Source of the DNA: an uncultured Oscillospiraceae bacterium
Lineage (GTDB): Bacteria > Bacillota > Clostridia > Oscillospirales > Oscillospiraceae
NCBI GenBank assembly: GCA_934515035.1
Contig: CAKSXP010000074.1
Coordinates: 1-8,338, forward strand
DNA length: 8,338 bases
Direction: 5' to 3'
This document shows positions 1 through 6,699 of the stretch, in pieces. Each line of letters starts with the position of its first letter. The first letter of the stretch is position 1. The position numbers and the translations under genes are program-made. A model generated the notes under the pieces. The model was given only the letters and a program-made list of their open reading frames with translations, did no database searches and was not told where the DNA came from.

Positions 1-1039
1 GATCGAAATAGAACATGAACTCGAAATCCCGGTCGGGCAGGGGACGGCTTTCCAGCTTGTTGAGATTGATGCCGAGAGCGTTCAGGCGCGCAAGAAGCTT
101 GTACAGGGAGCCGGGCTCGTGCGGCAGCACGGCCATAAGGCTGGTGCGGTCCGCGCCGGGGTATATTTCAAGGTCCTTTGAGATGAAAATGAAGCGCGTA
201 TAGTTGTTGCCTTTGTCCTGAACGGACTCGCGGAGGCACTCAAGACCGTAGAGATTCATACAGGAGCGGGAGGACAGGGCTGCAACATCGCGTCGCTCGG
301 ATCCCGAAACGCACATCGCGGCGACGGCTGTGTTTTCACAGGGGATGACCTTTACGCCGGGCAGAGAATGCAGGAACTCGGTGCACTGGCTGATAGCCTG
401 TTCGTGCGAGTAGATCTCGCGTATGTCCGAGAGCTTGACGCCGGGCTTTGCAAGAAGGCTGTGATCGACCTTGAGCCGCAGACTGCGGACTATGCTGAAG
501 TTATGACGCATCATGAGATCGTAAACAGAGTTAACGGAGCCGGCCGTGCTGTTTTCCAGGGGAATAACGCCATAGCGGCAAAGCCCCTTTTCGATAGCCG
601 AGAACACGGCGTCGAAGCTGGAAAAATACATGACGTTGGCGTTTCTGATGAGCTTGTCGCAGGCAAGCTGGGAGTATGCGCCCTCAACGCCCTGACAGGC
701 AACGGAGACATTGGAGGGAAACATCTTCGGCGTTGTTTCCAGTGCGCGGCGGATCTTCTCTTCAAGCTCGCTGCCAACGCCCATCAGACGGTTCTGATAG
801 CTGCGGCTGAGCTCAAATATCAGCGAGTAAAGCGTTGGAAGGTACTCTCTGACGCTTTCCGGAGCTCTATCGGAGACCCTGTGTATTATTTCCCTCTCAC
901 GCCTGACGTCCAGAACGGGAAGGCCGTTTGCTTTTTTGAACCCGGCGATCTGTCCGCTGAGGGACATGCGCTCCGAAAACAGATCGGTCAGTTTATCGTC
1001 AATTTCGTCAATTCGGGCTCTGTAGTCGATGTTGTCCAC
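1..1039 (-). CDS. pheA: Bifunctional chorismate mutase / prephenate dehydratase (P-protein), 3' end outside window
   Basis: Cytoplasmic enzyme that converts chorismate to prephenate and then to phenylpyruvate, the precursor of phenylalanine. I read 346 codons from a GTG at 1037-1039; the frame is open to the window edge, so roughly the last 20-40 residues are missing. Residues 1-85 are an AroQ-type mutase: R7, R24, K35, D44, R47, E48 and the S-x-x-x-Q pair near residue 80 match the active-site set of the E. coli mutase domain. A linker leads into the dehydratase domain with GVEGAYS, YGVIPLENS and the NYTRF motif carrying the catalytic Thr. A C-terminal ACT domain begins with HEPGSLYKLL and ESRP, the Phe-binding region. 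The GTG start follows the aroC stop by 6 bases, with GAGG at the end of aroC as ribosome site. It is the last visible gene of the aro operon. The identification is secure; the exact C terminus is not visible. Confidence 0.95.
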   Translation of the reverse strand, partial: MDNIDYRARIDEIDDKLTDLFSERMSLSGQIAGFKKANGLPVLDVRREREIIHRVSDRAPESVREYLPTLYSLIFELSRSYQNRLMGVGSELEEKIRRALETTPKMFPSNVSVACQGVEGAYSQLACDKLIRNANVMYFSSFDAVFSAIEKGLCRYGVIPLENSTAGSVNSVYDLMMRHNFSIVRSLRLKVDHSLLAKPGVKLSDIREIYSHEQAISQCTEFLHSLPGVKVIPCENTAVAAMCVSGSERRDVAALSSRSCMNLYGLECLRESVQDKGNNYTRFIFISKDLEIYPGADRTSLMAVLPHEPGSLYKLLARLNALGINLNKLESRPLPDRDFEFMFYFD

Positions 1040-1045
1040 GGTTTA

Positions 1046-2116
1046 TTACCTCGTTTCTTTTTTTCGTGCGAGCAGCGCGTCATAAACTGCGACGGCCGCG
1101 GCTGCTTCAACACAGGGGACGGCCCTGGGTACGATGCAGGGGTCGTGCCGTCCGTGAACGGACAGCACTGCTTCTTTCATTTCTTTCATATCCACGCTTT
1201 GCTGCGGCGCGGAAATGGATGGCGTTGGTTTGAACGCCGCGCGGAAGGTGAGCGGCATTCCGGTCGTGATCCCGCCGAGGATCCCGCCGCAGTGGTTGGT
1301 CGCGGTCCTGATGCGTCCGTTTTCGACAATGTATGCGTCGTTGTTTTCGCTTCCCGTTCTGGCGGCAGCCCCGAACCCGTCGCCGAATTCAACGCCCTTG
1401 ACGGCGGGGATACCGAAAACGATCGCGGCGATGCGGTTTTCCATTCCGTCGAACATCGGGTCTCCAAGTCCGGCGGGAAGACCGAGAACGGCGCATTCAA
1501 CGACTCCGCCGACGGAGTCGCCCGCGGCACGCGAAGCCGAAATGAGCTCTCTCATCTCCCGGCCTCTGGCGTCGTCAACAACGGGAAACTCCTTTTCCGC
1601 GGTGGAAGAAGAGAGCTCTCCGATATCCCGGATGCTTCCTATCGAAGCGATGCGGGAAATAACGGTGATGCCCTGCTGCTCGAGCAGCTGGAGACAGATG
1701 CCGCCCGCTATGCAGAGCGGGGCCGTGAGCCTTCCGGAAAAGTGGCCGCCGCCCGAGTGATCCTGGGCTCCGCCGAATTTCTGCTGTGCGGTAAAGTCGG
1801 CGTGGCCGGGACGCGGGATGCGCCGCAGCTCGTCATAGTCGCCGGAGCGCGTGTTGGTGTTGCGGATAATGGCGGCGATAGGCGCACCGCAGGTCGTGTT
1901 TCCGACAAATCCACCGAGAAATTCGGGCAGATCGGGCTCCTTCCGCGGGGTCGAATAGTCGCTGCGTCCCGGCGCGCGGCGCGCAAGGAAAAGGCCGAGT
2001 CTTTCAAGATCTATCGTGCTTCCGGCAGGCACGCCCTCCAGCGTCATGCCGACGGCAGGGGAATGGGACTGGCCAAAAATGGTGAGTTTCAGGTTTTCTC
2101 CATAGCTGCTGCTCAT
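1046..2116 (-). CDS. aroC: Chorismate synthase
   Basis: Catalyses loss of phosphate from EPSP to give chorismate, the branch point for Phe, Tyr and Trp; the family needs reduced FMN. The product has 356 residues, the usual length. Signatures seen: FGQSHS near the N terminus (H18, one of the two catalytic histidines), GRSDYSTPRKEPD at 50-62, RPGHAD with H105 (the second), the QQKFGGAQDHSGGGHFSGR stretch at 111-129, NHCGGILGGITTGMP at 274-288 and RHDPCIVPRAVPCVEA at 323-338. The ATG directly follows the TAA of aroA with no gap, and a GGAGG 8 bases upstream, inside the end of aroA, supports this start. Translation is probably coupled to aroA, and the end of this gene carries the pheA ribosome site. 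No missing key residue was noticed. Confidence 0.97.
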   Translation of the reverse strand: MSSSYGENLKLTIFGQSHSPAVGMTLEGVPAGSTIDLERLGLFLARRAPGRSDYSTPRKEPDLPEFLGGFVGNTTCGAPIAAIIRNTNTRSGDYDELRRIPRPGHADFTAQQKFGGAQDHSGGGHFSGRLTAPLCIAGGICLQLLEQQGITVISRIASIGSIRDIGELSSSTAEKEFPVVDDARGREMRELISASRAAGDSVGGVVECAVLGLPAGLGDPMFDGMENRIAAIVFGIPAVKGVEFGDGFGAAARTGSENNDAYIVENGRIRTATNHCGGILGGITTGMPLTFRAAFKPTPSISAPQQSVDMKEMKEAVLSVHGRHDPCIVPRAVPCVEAAAAVAVYDALLARKKETR

Positions 2117-3367
2117 TTACTGCACCTCCAGAGAGTCGAGATCATCCCAGAAGCCGGGATAGGATTTTGCGGTGCACTCCGCGCCGGTCACAGTCACCGG
2201 GCCGGTGCATACACTGGCTGCCGCGGCCGCCGACATTGCGATGCGGTGGTCGCCGAAGGAATCCGCAGCGCCACCGGCAAGAGAGGGCTTTCCGCGTATT
2301 ATCAGTCCGTCCTCAGTCTCCGAGATGTCCGCGCCGAGAGCGCCGAGCATACGGGAAGTGGTGTTCAGCCTGTCGGACTCCTTCAGGCGGAGCCTCCCGG
2401 CGTTTATTACGCGGGTCTCGCCCTGCGCCGCCGCCGCGACAACGCTCAGCACCGGGATCAGGTCCGGTATCATGGATGCGTCGATCGTTATACCGTGCAG
2501 CTCTCCGCGCCGGACGCTCACATCTTCGCCGTTTACGGAGACGAACGCGCCGAACTGAGAAAGTATGGGGATTATCCGCCTGTCGCCCTGACTTGAGGAC
2601 GGGGCCAGACCGCTGACAGTGACGCCCTTGTCCGAAAGCGCGCCCATGCAGAGGAAGAAGGCGGCGCCGGAATAGTCGCCCTCGACCCGGAGCTTTTCGG
2701 AGAATACATACCGTTGGCGGCCGCTGATGATATAGTCGTTTCCGTTCTTTTTAAATTGTATTCCGGAAAGGCTCAGCACATCCTCTGTCATCGCGATATA
2801 GTCTTTCGACTCTACGGGTTCCAGAACATGCAGAACGCTGTCGTCCCGGAGAAGAGGCAGAGCCATGAGCAGCCCGGAAATATACTGGGAGGATATGTTT
2901 CCCGGCAGTGTGAACTCGCCGCCGTGAAGCTGTCCGGAGCACTCGAGAAGCGCTCCCTTTTTTGTTATCGTCATGCCGTGGCGCTCAAGCTCGCGGTCAA
3001 GCGGATCCAGCGGCCTTTCGGGGAGTCTGCCCTCCATATGGAAAACGGCGCGGGCACCCAGCGCCCCGACAACGGGGAGCAGGAAGCGAAGCGTCGAGCC
3101 GCTCTCCCCGCAGGGCATATGGCATACGCCGGTTCCCGTTCCGGTCACGGGACGGACATGAAGCCCGGTTTCACGTGTTTCTATCTCCGCGCCGAGCGCG
3201 CGCATACAGCCGATCGTTGCGGAGATATCGTTGGAGATGCCGTCGCAGAAAATATCCGTTTCGCCCCGAGACAGGGCGGCGCAGATGAGAATGCGGTGAG
3301 CCTGTGATTTGGAAGCGGGGATTTTAACATGTCCGCTTCTGGCTCCGGGTAATACCGTCCGGATCAT
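2117..3367 (-). CDS. aroA: 3-phosphoshikimate 1-carboxyvinyltransferase (EPSP synthase)
   Basis: Transfers the enolpyruvyl group of PEP to shikimate 3-phosphate. The chosen start (ATG at 3365-3367) gives 416 residues, close to the 427 of E. coli. The frame stays open upstream to 3676, but that stretch lies over aroB and is Arg-rich shadow sequence with no resemblance to the family. Start support: an ATGA overlap with the aroB stop and GGGAGG 6-7 bases upstream. Motifs: PASKSQAHR with K20 and R25, CGESGSTLRF at 86-95 (equivalent of the GNAGTAMRP loop of class I enzymes, with Phe in place of Pro101), EGDYSGAAFFL, PDLIPV with catalytic D302, RLKESDR with E330, and FGDHRIAM. The PEP-site loop differs from E. 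coli, so glyphosate sensitivity cannot be assumed either way. Confidence 0.96.
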   Translation of the reverse strand: MIRTVLPGARSGHVKIPASKSQAHRILICAALSRGETDIFCDGISNDISATIGCMRALGAEIETRETGLHVRPVTGTGTGVCHMPCGESGSTLRFLLPVVGALGARAVFHMEGRLPERPLDPLDRELERHGMTITKKGALLECSGQLHGGEFTLPGNISSQYISGLLMALPLLRDDSVLHVLEPVESKDYIAMTEDVLSLSGIQFKKNGNDYIISGRQRYVFSEKLRVEGDYSGAAFFLCMGALSDKGVTVSGLAPSSSQGDRRIIPILSQFGAFVSVNGEDVSVRRGELHGITIDASMIPDLIPVLSVVAAAAQGETRVINAGRLRLKESDRLNTTSRMLGALGADISETEDGLIIRGKPSLAGGAADSFGDHRIAMSAAAAASVCTGPVTVTGAECTAKSYPGFWDDLDSLEVQ

Positions 3368-4422
3368 TTTATCCCTCCCGCGAGCATCCGCGTGCGCAGT
3401 TCTCCGGCCGTTATCCTTTCGATGCGGCATTTGCCGATGCGCTCCGGCGTTACGATGCTGATAGAGCTTCCGCTGAGCTTTTTGTCCGACATGGCGGCAG
3501 CGAGCATATCGTCGACGGGAAAACCGATATCTGTCGGAAGCCCGTACTTTTTCAGAATGGAGACCGTAGCCTCCGGAACATCTTCGCCGCACAGGCCGAG
3601 GGCGGCGGCGGAACGCGCCATGACGGCCATTCCGGCAGCGACGGCCTGACCGTGCAGCATTGTATAGCCGCTGCAAAGCTCGGCCGCGTGGCCGAAGGTG
3701 TGGCCATAGTTCAGAAGCATGCGCTCGCCCGTGTCAAACTCGTCGCGCTCCACGATGTCACGCTTCATCGAAACACAGACGGCGATAACATGCTCAAGCT
3801 GTTCGGAAACGGGAACGGAGCACAGCTCTTCAAAAAAGCTCTCGTCTCCGATGGCGGCGTATTTGATGACCTCCGCGCAGCCGCATCTGTATTCGTCCTC
3901 GGGCAGAGTTTTCTGCATGCCGGTATCGCAGATGACGAGCGACGGCTGATAGAAGCAGCCGGCCATGTTTTTCCCGCCGGCCAGGTCGACGGCGGTCTTT
4001 CCTCCGACGGAGGAATCAACGGCTGCGAGAAGCGTTGTGGGGATCTGGACGAATTTGATGCCGCGCCTGTATGTTGCGGCGGCGAAGCCCGTCAGGTCGC
4101 CGACAACGCCGCCGCCAAGCGCGATGAGAACATCGCTTCTTGTGATATGCCGTTCACACAGAAACTCAAGCAGCTGCCCATAGGTCCCCAGATTTTTGGC
4201 TCTCTCTCCGTGCGGAAAGACAAACTCGCTGACCAGAAGGCCGTGCTGTTCAAGGTCCTTGCGAAGAGCGGCGCCGTAAAGAGGGAAAACGTTGTCGTCC
4301 GAGACGATGACGGCAGAGCGGGAACCGGTAATTCCGGCGATCAGCCGTCCCGAGTCGTGCGAGATACCGCTGCCTATCAGCACGTCGTAACCGGTCGATG
4401 CGGCAACATGTATCGTTTTCAA
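3364..4422 (-). CDS. aroB: 3-dehydroquinate synthase
   Basis: Converts DAHP to 3-dehydroquinate, the second step of the shikimate pathway; family members use NAD and a divalent metal (Zn or Co). The 352-residue length is normal. Seen in order: GGGVVGD at 103-109 (nucleotide loop), RRGIKFVQIPTTLLAAVDSSVGGK around 119-142, GKN at 150-152, E184 in AEVIKY, NYGHTFGH with H241 and H245, and LHG with H257. E184, H241 and H257 are the expected metal ligands; H241 and H257 have the canonical 16-residue spacing. The start is a TTG that overlaps the tyrA TGA as TTGA, and an AGGAGG sits 10 bases upstream. The N terminus MKTIHV with GYDVLIGSGI matches the family, so the TTG is accepted. The gene ends in an ATGA overlap with aroA, which suggests translational coupling on both sides. 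Confidence 0.96.
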   Translation of the reverse strand: MKTIHVAASTGYDVLIGSGISHDSGRLIAGITGSRSAVIVSDDNVFPLYGAALRKDLEQHGLLVSEFVFPHGERAKNLGTYGQLLEFLCERHITRSDVLIALGGGVVGDLTGFAAATYRRGIKFVQIPTTLLAAVDSSVGGKTAVDLAGGKNMAGCFYQPSLVICDTGMQKTLPEDEYRCGCAEVIKYAAIGDESFFEELCSVPVSEQLEHVIAVCVSMKRDIVERDEFDTGERMLLNYGHTFGHAAELCSGYTMLHGQAVAAGMAVMARSAAALGLCGEDVPEATVSILKKYGLPTDIGFPVDDMLAAAMSDKKLSGSSISIVTPERIGKCRIERITAGELRTRMLAGGIK

Positions 4423-5252
4423 CGTCCGTCGACCTCCTCTTTCAGCTCCTTGCCCTCGCGCAGCAGACGTATAAGAAGCTCCCGGTCTCCGTCCTCGAGC
4501 GCAGATCTGTATGCCGCCAGATTTTCAATCAGTATATCCAGCTCATGCACAAGGTTGTCGCTGTTTTCAATAAACAGCTCGGCCCACATCTCGGGATTCA
4601 GCCAGGCGACCCGCGTCATGTCCTTGTAGCTGCCGGCGGAGAATCCGCTGTGGACAAGCGCCGTGGGGCTCTTGATATATGCGTTTGAGACGACGTGCGC
4701 GAGCTGCGAGGTAAAGGCGATGGTCTCGTCGTGCTTTTCCGCCGTGGTAACGGAAATGCGGGCAAAGCCCGCCGGCTCCAGAAGCTCCTTGACGCGGCTG
4801 AGAAGGACGATGTCGCTGAAATCCTGCGGCACTATCACCATCGGCGCGCCCTGGAACATGCCGGCGCGGGAGTATTTGAAGCCCGAGTATTGCGTGCCCG
4901 CCATCGGATGTCCGCCGAGGTAGGTGAAGCCGTACTGCTCTGCATATTTTACGCCTTCGGCCATCACGGCGCGCTTTGTTCCGCAGCAGTCGATGACGAC
5001 GGGGCCGGAGCCGATATAAGGCCCCATATCGCGCATAAAATCGATCGCGGCCTGAGGATAAACGCATATCAGAACAAGGTCGCAGTGCGATATGTTGTCA
5101 CTGGTAAGCTCATCGTTTATCGCGCCGCTGACACCGGCAAACGCGAGGGTGGAGCTGTCGCTGTCATATGCCAGAACGGTGTGTCCCGCGTGCTGATATG
5201 CCTTGGCAAAGGAGCCGCCGATAAGGCCGAGGCCAACTATTCCTACTGTCAT
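4419..5252 (-). CDS. tyrA: Prephenate dehydrogenase
   Basis: Oxidatively decarboxylates prephenate to 4-hydroxyphenylpyruvate, the precursor of tyrosine. The 277 residues form a single-function dehydrogenase with no fused mutase and no C-terminal ACT domain. The N terminus carries a Rossmann fingerprint, GLGLIGGS (G7-x-G9-x-x-G12), and an acidic residue at the end of the second strand (D30 in AYDSDS), which suggests NAD+ rather than NADP+ (inference). GGHPMAGT supplies H115, the family's catalytic His; the helical second half holds HDETIAFTSQLAHVVSNA and the KDMTRVAWLNPEMW stretch typical of clostridial TyrA. The ATG overlaps the aroF stop as ATGA. Because it lacks a regulatory domain, control of this branch probably rests on the leader attenuator and on AroF feedback. 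Confidence 0.95.
   Translation of the reverse strand: MTVGIVGLGLIGGSFAKAYQHAGHTVLAYDSDSSTLAFAGVSGAINDELTSDNISHCDLVLICVYPQAAIDFMRDMGPYIGSGPVVIDCCGTKRAVMAEGVKYAEQYGFTYLGGHPMAGTQYSGFKYSRAGMFQGAPMVIVPQDFSDIVLLSRVKELLEPAGFARISVTTAEKHDETIAFTSQLAHVVSNAYIKSPTALVHSGFSAGSYKDMTRVAWLNPEMWAELFIENSDNLVHELDILIENLAAYRSALEDGDRELLIRLLREGKELKEEVDGR
4432..4438 (-). promoter_or_regulatory. Ribosome binding site that decides the TTG start of aroB
   Basis: AGGAGGT on the minus strand, inside the last codons of tyrA. The AGGAGG is 10 bases from the TTG at 4420-4422. No ATG or GTG in this frame is better placed, and the protein similarity begins exactly here. Confidence 0.7.
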
Positions 5253-6250
5253 AGCGCCGCCTCCCTGACTGCTCTGACCTTCGCGGCCAGCTTGTCGTAT
5301 TCTTCGGGACGAAGGGACTGAGCGCCGTCGCAGAGCGCGTGGAGCGGGTCGTTGTGGACCTCAATGATAAGGCCGTCGGAGCCGCAGGCGGCGGCTGCAA
5401 GCGCCATCGGGGGAACCAGACGCGCGATGCCCGTGGCGTGGCTCGGATCGACGATGACGGGCAGATGAGTGAGCTCCTTCAGCATCGGAACGGCGGCCAG
5501 ATCGAGCGTATTGCGTGTGTAATCATCGAAGGTGCGGATGCCGCGCTCACAGAGAATAACGCGCTCATTTCCGCTGGACATGATATATTCCGCGCTCATG
5601 AGAAGCTCCTTCAGCGTGTTGGCAAGACCGCGCTTGAGAAGGATGGGCTTGTCCGTGTGTCCCAGCTCCTTGAGAAGATCGTAATTCTGCATGTTTCTTG
5701 CGCCGACCTGAAGAACATCGACGTCCTCGAAAAGAGGAAGGTCGGAAGCGCTCATTATCTCCGTGACGATGGGCAGACCGGTCTCCTCGCGGGCTATCTT
5801 GAGAAGCTCGATGCCGCGGCCCCTGAGACCCTGAAAATCGTAAGGGGAGGTGCGGGGCTTGAACGCGCCGCCGCGCAGCATGTTCGCGCCGGAGGCCTTG
5901 ACGGCCTTTGCAACGCCGACGATCTGTTCCTCAGTCTCAACCGAGCAGGGACCGGCGATCATACAGAAATTACCGCCGCCGACTTTGACGTCGCCGATCT
6001 CAACGAGAGTGTCGTCGGGTTTGAACTTGCGGTTGCAGCATTTGAAGGTCTCGGAGACGCGCTTTACGGAGTCGACTATATCAAGGCTCTCTATAAGCTC
6101 CATATCGACCTTGCTGGTGTCTCCGATGAGGCCGAGCACGGTCTGATATTCTCCGGCTGATACATGGATGCCGAGGCCCATTCCCTTGAGCCAATCGATG
6201 AGCTGGTTCTGCCTGTTGGGATTTACGTTTGATTTGAGTACAACGATCAT
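5249..6250 (-). CDS. aroF: 3-deoxy-7-phosphoheptulonate (DAHP) synthase, type I-beta with N-terminal regulatory domain
   Basis: Condenses PEP with erythrose 4-phosphate, the committed entry to aromatic synthesis. The 333 residues match the Thermotoga maritima-type enzyme. Residues 1 to about 68 form the small N-terminal ferredoxin-like domain ([14 protein letters not shown]...), which in the T. maritima enzyme mediates inhibition by Tyr and Phe. The barrel follows: AGPCS at 99-103 with metal ligand C102, [12 protein letters not shown] at 126-137 (PEP/E4P binding), [25 protein letters not shown] with H271, EVH with E297 and CDGAQSL with D308; the four metal ligands are all present. The start is ATG at 6248-6250, 8 bases after GGAGG (6259-6263). 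It is the first structural gene of the operon, downstream of the attenuator. The symbol aroF is conventional; annotators also use aroG or aroA(G) for this family. Confidence 0.95.
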   Translation of the reverse strand: MIVVLKSNVNPNRQNQLIDWLKGMGLGIHVSAGEYQTVLGLIGDTSKVDMELIESLDIVDSVKRVSETFKCCNRKFKPDDTLVEIGDVKVGGGNFCMIAGPCSVETEEQIVGVAKAVKASGANMLRGGAFKPRTSPYDFQGLRGRGIELLKIAREETGLPIVTEIMSASDLPLFEDVDVLQVGARNMQNYDLLKELGHTDKPILLKRGLANTLKELLMSAEYIMSSGNERVILCERGIRTFDDYTRNTLDLAAVPMLKELTHLPVIVDPSHATGIARLVPPMALAAAACGSDGLIIEVHNDPLHALCDGAQSLRPEEYDKLAAKVRAVREAAL

Positions 6251-6310
6251 TTTATTTGCCTCCAGTTTATTCAGGGGAGCGCCCGTCCCCGTCAGCGAAA
6301 ATGTTGGTGT

Positions 6311-6349
6311 AAATAAAAATGCGGCACAGGCGTAACCTGTGCCGCATTT
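6311..6349 (-). terminator. Intrinsic terminator of the operon leader (attenuator, segments 3 and 4)
   Basis: A perfect 14-bp stem (AAATGCGGCACAGG pairing with CCTGTGCCGCATTT, 6336-6349 with 6317-6330 read on the minus strand) with a 5-base loop is followed by a U-tract, TTATTT, that continues the last T residues of the stem. It lies between the operon promoter and aroF, about 60 bases before the aroF ATG, so it must be bypassed for the operon to be expressed. That position marks it as an attenuator rather than the end of the upstream gene. The stem is almost self-complementary, but the U-tract is present only in the minus direction (TATAAA on the other side is weaker). Confidence 0.93.
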
Positions 6350-6394
6350 ATAAAACGAACTTTATTGAGCCCATTTTTTTGCATCACAAATTAC
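6332..6394 (-). promoter_or_regulatory. Predicted antiterminator pairing (segment 2 with segment 3)
   Basis: On the minus-strand RNA, GUAAUUUGUGAUGCA (6394-6380, just after the leader peptide stop) can pair with UGCGGCACAGGUUAC (6346-6332), which is most of the terminator's 5' arm plus part of its loop. The alignment has 15 positions: 11 Watson-Crick pairs, three G-U pairs and a single A-G mismatch, with a 33-base loop. This pairing excludes the terminator. It was found by hand alignment; no folding energy was calculated. Confidence 0.72.
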
Positions 6395-6428
6395 CCTTAC
6401 TATACAGTCATAGTAAAGTAAAAGTAAT
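6390..6428 (-). promoter_or_regulatory. Predicted protector stem (segment 1 with segment 2) over the Tyr/Phe codons
   Basis: UUACUAU (6416-6410) pairs perfectly with AUAGUAA (6403-6397) around a 6-base loop. Beyond a 7/2 internal loop, AUUAC (6428-6424) pairs with GUAAU (6394-6390). The 5' arms are leader codons 9-15, the Tyr/Phe run and the two codons after it; the 3' arm includes the stop codon and the first five bases of the antiterminator segment. A ribosome stalled in the Tyr/Phe run would prevent this stem. The stem is AU-rich and of modest stability. Confidence 0.6.
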
Positions 6429-6453
6429 AAGCGGTGCAGAAAATGTTCTTCAT
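6400..6453 (-). CDS. Tyr/Phe-rich attenuation leader peptide, MKNIFCTAYYFYFTMTV
   Basis: A 17-codon reading frame inside the aroF operon leader, starting with ATG at 6451-6453 and ending with TAG at 6400-6402. GGAG lies 9 bases upstream, so translation is plausible. Six of 17 residues are Phe or Tyr, and codons 9-13 are an unbroken Tyr-Tyr-Phe-Tyr-Phe run; there is no Trp. The downstream operon makes exactly Tyr and Phe, and the frame is followed by mutually exclusive antiterminator and terminator pairings, so I infer that the peptide's only job is to report Tyr/Phe-tRNA charging through ribosome position. It resembles in principle the pheA leader of E. coli, though the sequence is not the same. 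It is too short to be caught by ordinary gene finding. No function for the peptide after synthesis is suggested. Confidence 0.88.
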   Translation of the reverse strand: MKNIFCTAYYFYFTMTV

Positions 6454-6481
6454 TATCTGATTCTCCAAAAACGGTGTATCC

Positions 6482-6513
6482 GGCGGTAAAGACCGCCAGT
6501 CATCTCTGATGAC
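6482..6513 (-). other. Tandem hairpins at the 5' end of the operon leader RNA
   Basis: Read on the minus strand, GTCATC-AGA-GATGAC (6513-6499) is followed after one base by GGCGGT-CTTT-ACCGCC (6497-6482). Each has a perfect 6-bp stem and a 3- or 4-base loop. They begin about 12 bases after the predicted transcription start and end about 30 bases before the leader peptide ATG. They may stabilise the transcript, set a pause, or insulate the peptide's ribosome site; the sequence does not show which. Neither is followed by a U-tract, so they are not terminators. Confidence 0.65.
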
Positions 6514-6531
6514 AGTAAAAACTATAATGCG

Positions 6532-6560
6532 ATTGTAGCAACATGATTTTTCTTTGTCAA
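6532..6560 (-). promoter_or_regulatory. SigA-type promoter of the aroF-tyrA-aroB-aroA-aroC-pheA operon
   Basis: The minus strand carries TTGACA (6560-6555), a 17-base spacer and TACAAT (6537-6532): a perfect -35, a one-mismatch -10 and ideal spacing. Transcription should start near 6525, giving a leader of about 275 bases before the aroF ATG. Repeat copy A ends only 4 bases upstream of the -35. Confidence 0.9.
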
Positions 6561-6564
6561 CAGT

Positions 6565-6648
6565 TTTCCGCATTCTGAACGTTATTTTTACACTGCGTAT
6601 AAAAACCGGTTTAAAGCAGGGGACAAATATAGAACTTTTGCAAATGTA
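6565..6648 (-). repeat. Intergenic repeat, copy A
   Basis: This 84-base stretch aligns without gaps to 7676-7759 in the same orientation; I count 60 identical positions (about 71%), including an unbroken identical core of 24 bases at 6582-6605. It begins about 50 bases after the aldo/keto reductase stop and ends directly before the aro operon promoter. On the minus strand the core can form an AU-rich hairpin, TTTTTATAC-GCA-GTGTAAAAA, with one G-U pair. Differences between the copies are not concentrated at third codon positions in the plus-strand open frame, so it does not look coding. Its nature is unknown. Confidence 0.75.
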
Positions 6649-6664
6649 TATCCGATATATACAT
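6644..6664. other. AT-rich perfect inverted repeat downstream of the aldo/keto reductase gene
   Basis: ATGTATAT and ATATACAT are separated by CCGAT, an 8-bp perfect inverted repeat. It overlaps the end of repeat copy A and lies about 35 bases after the reductase stop codon. It has no following U-tract, so it is a poor terminator; it could be a protein-binding site or a weak transcript-end hairpin. It is not conserved in repeat copy B. Confidence 0.4.
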
Positions 6665-6699
6665 ACTTCCGACGCTTTTGCCGTATGCCGCAGTCCGAA

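Noticed and set aside
368..2596. Very long open frame on the plus strand (742 codons)
   Set aside because: It is antisense to pheA, aroC and aroA, which are unmistakable on the other strand. It runs across three gene boundaries and shows no recognisable domain; high GC content with skewed codon use readily keeps the opposite frame open.
3368..3676. Upstream extension of the aroA frame to a start at 3676
   Set aside because: It lies within aroB, is Arg-rich without EPSP-synthase similarity, and the internal ATG at 3365-3367 has both a ribosome site and the ATGA overlap.
3652..6160. Plus-strand open frames at 3652-4629, 4695-5321 and 5339-6160
   Set aside because: All are antisense shadows of aroB, tyrA and aroF with no domain or independent start signals.
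6274..6290. GGGGA...TCCCC hairpin between the attenuator and aroF
   Set aside because: Only 5 bp with a GC-rich loop and no U-tract; too small to claim a role, though it lies near the aroF ribosome site.
6251..6530. T-box or TRAP-type control of the aroF leader
   Set aside because: I found no T-box sequence resembling AGGGUGGNACCGCG before the terminator and no series of GAG/UAG triplets at regular spacing. The leader peptide model explains the region better.
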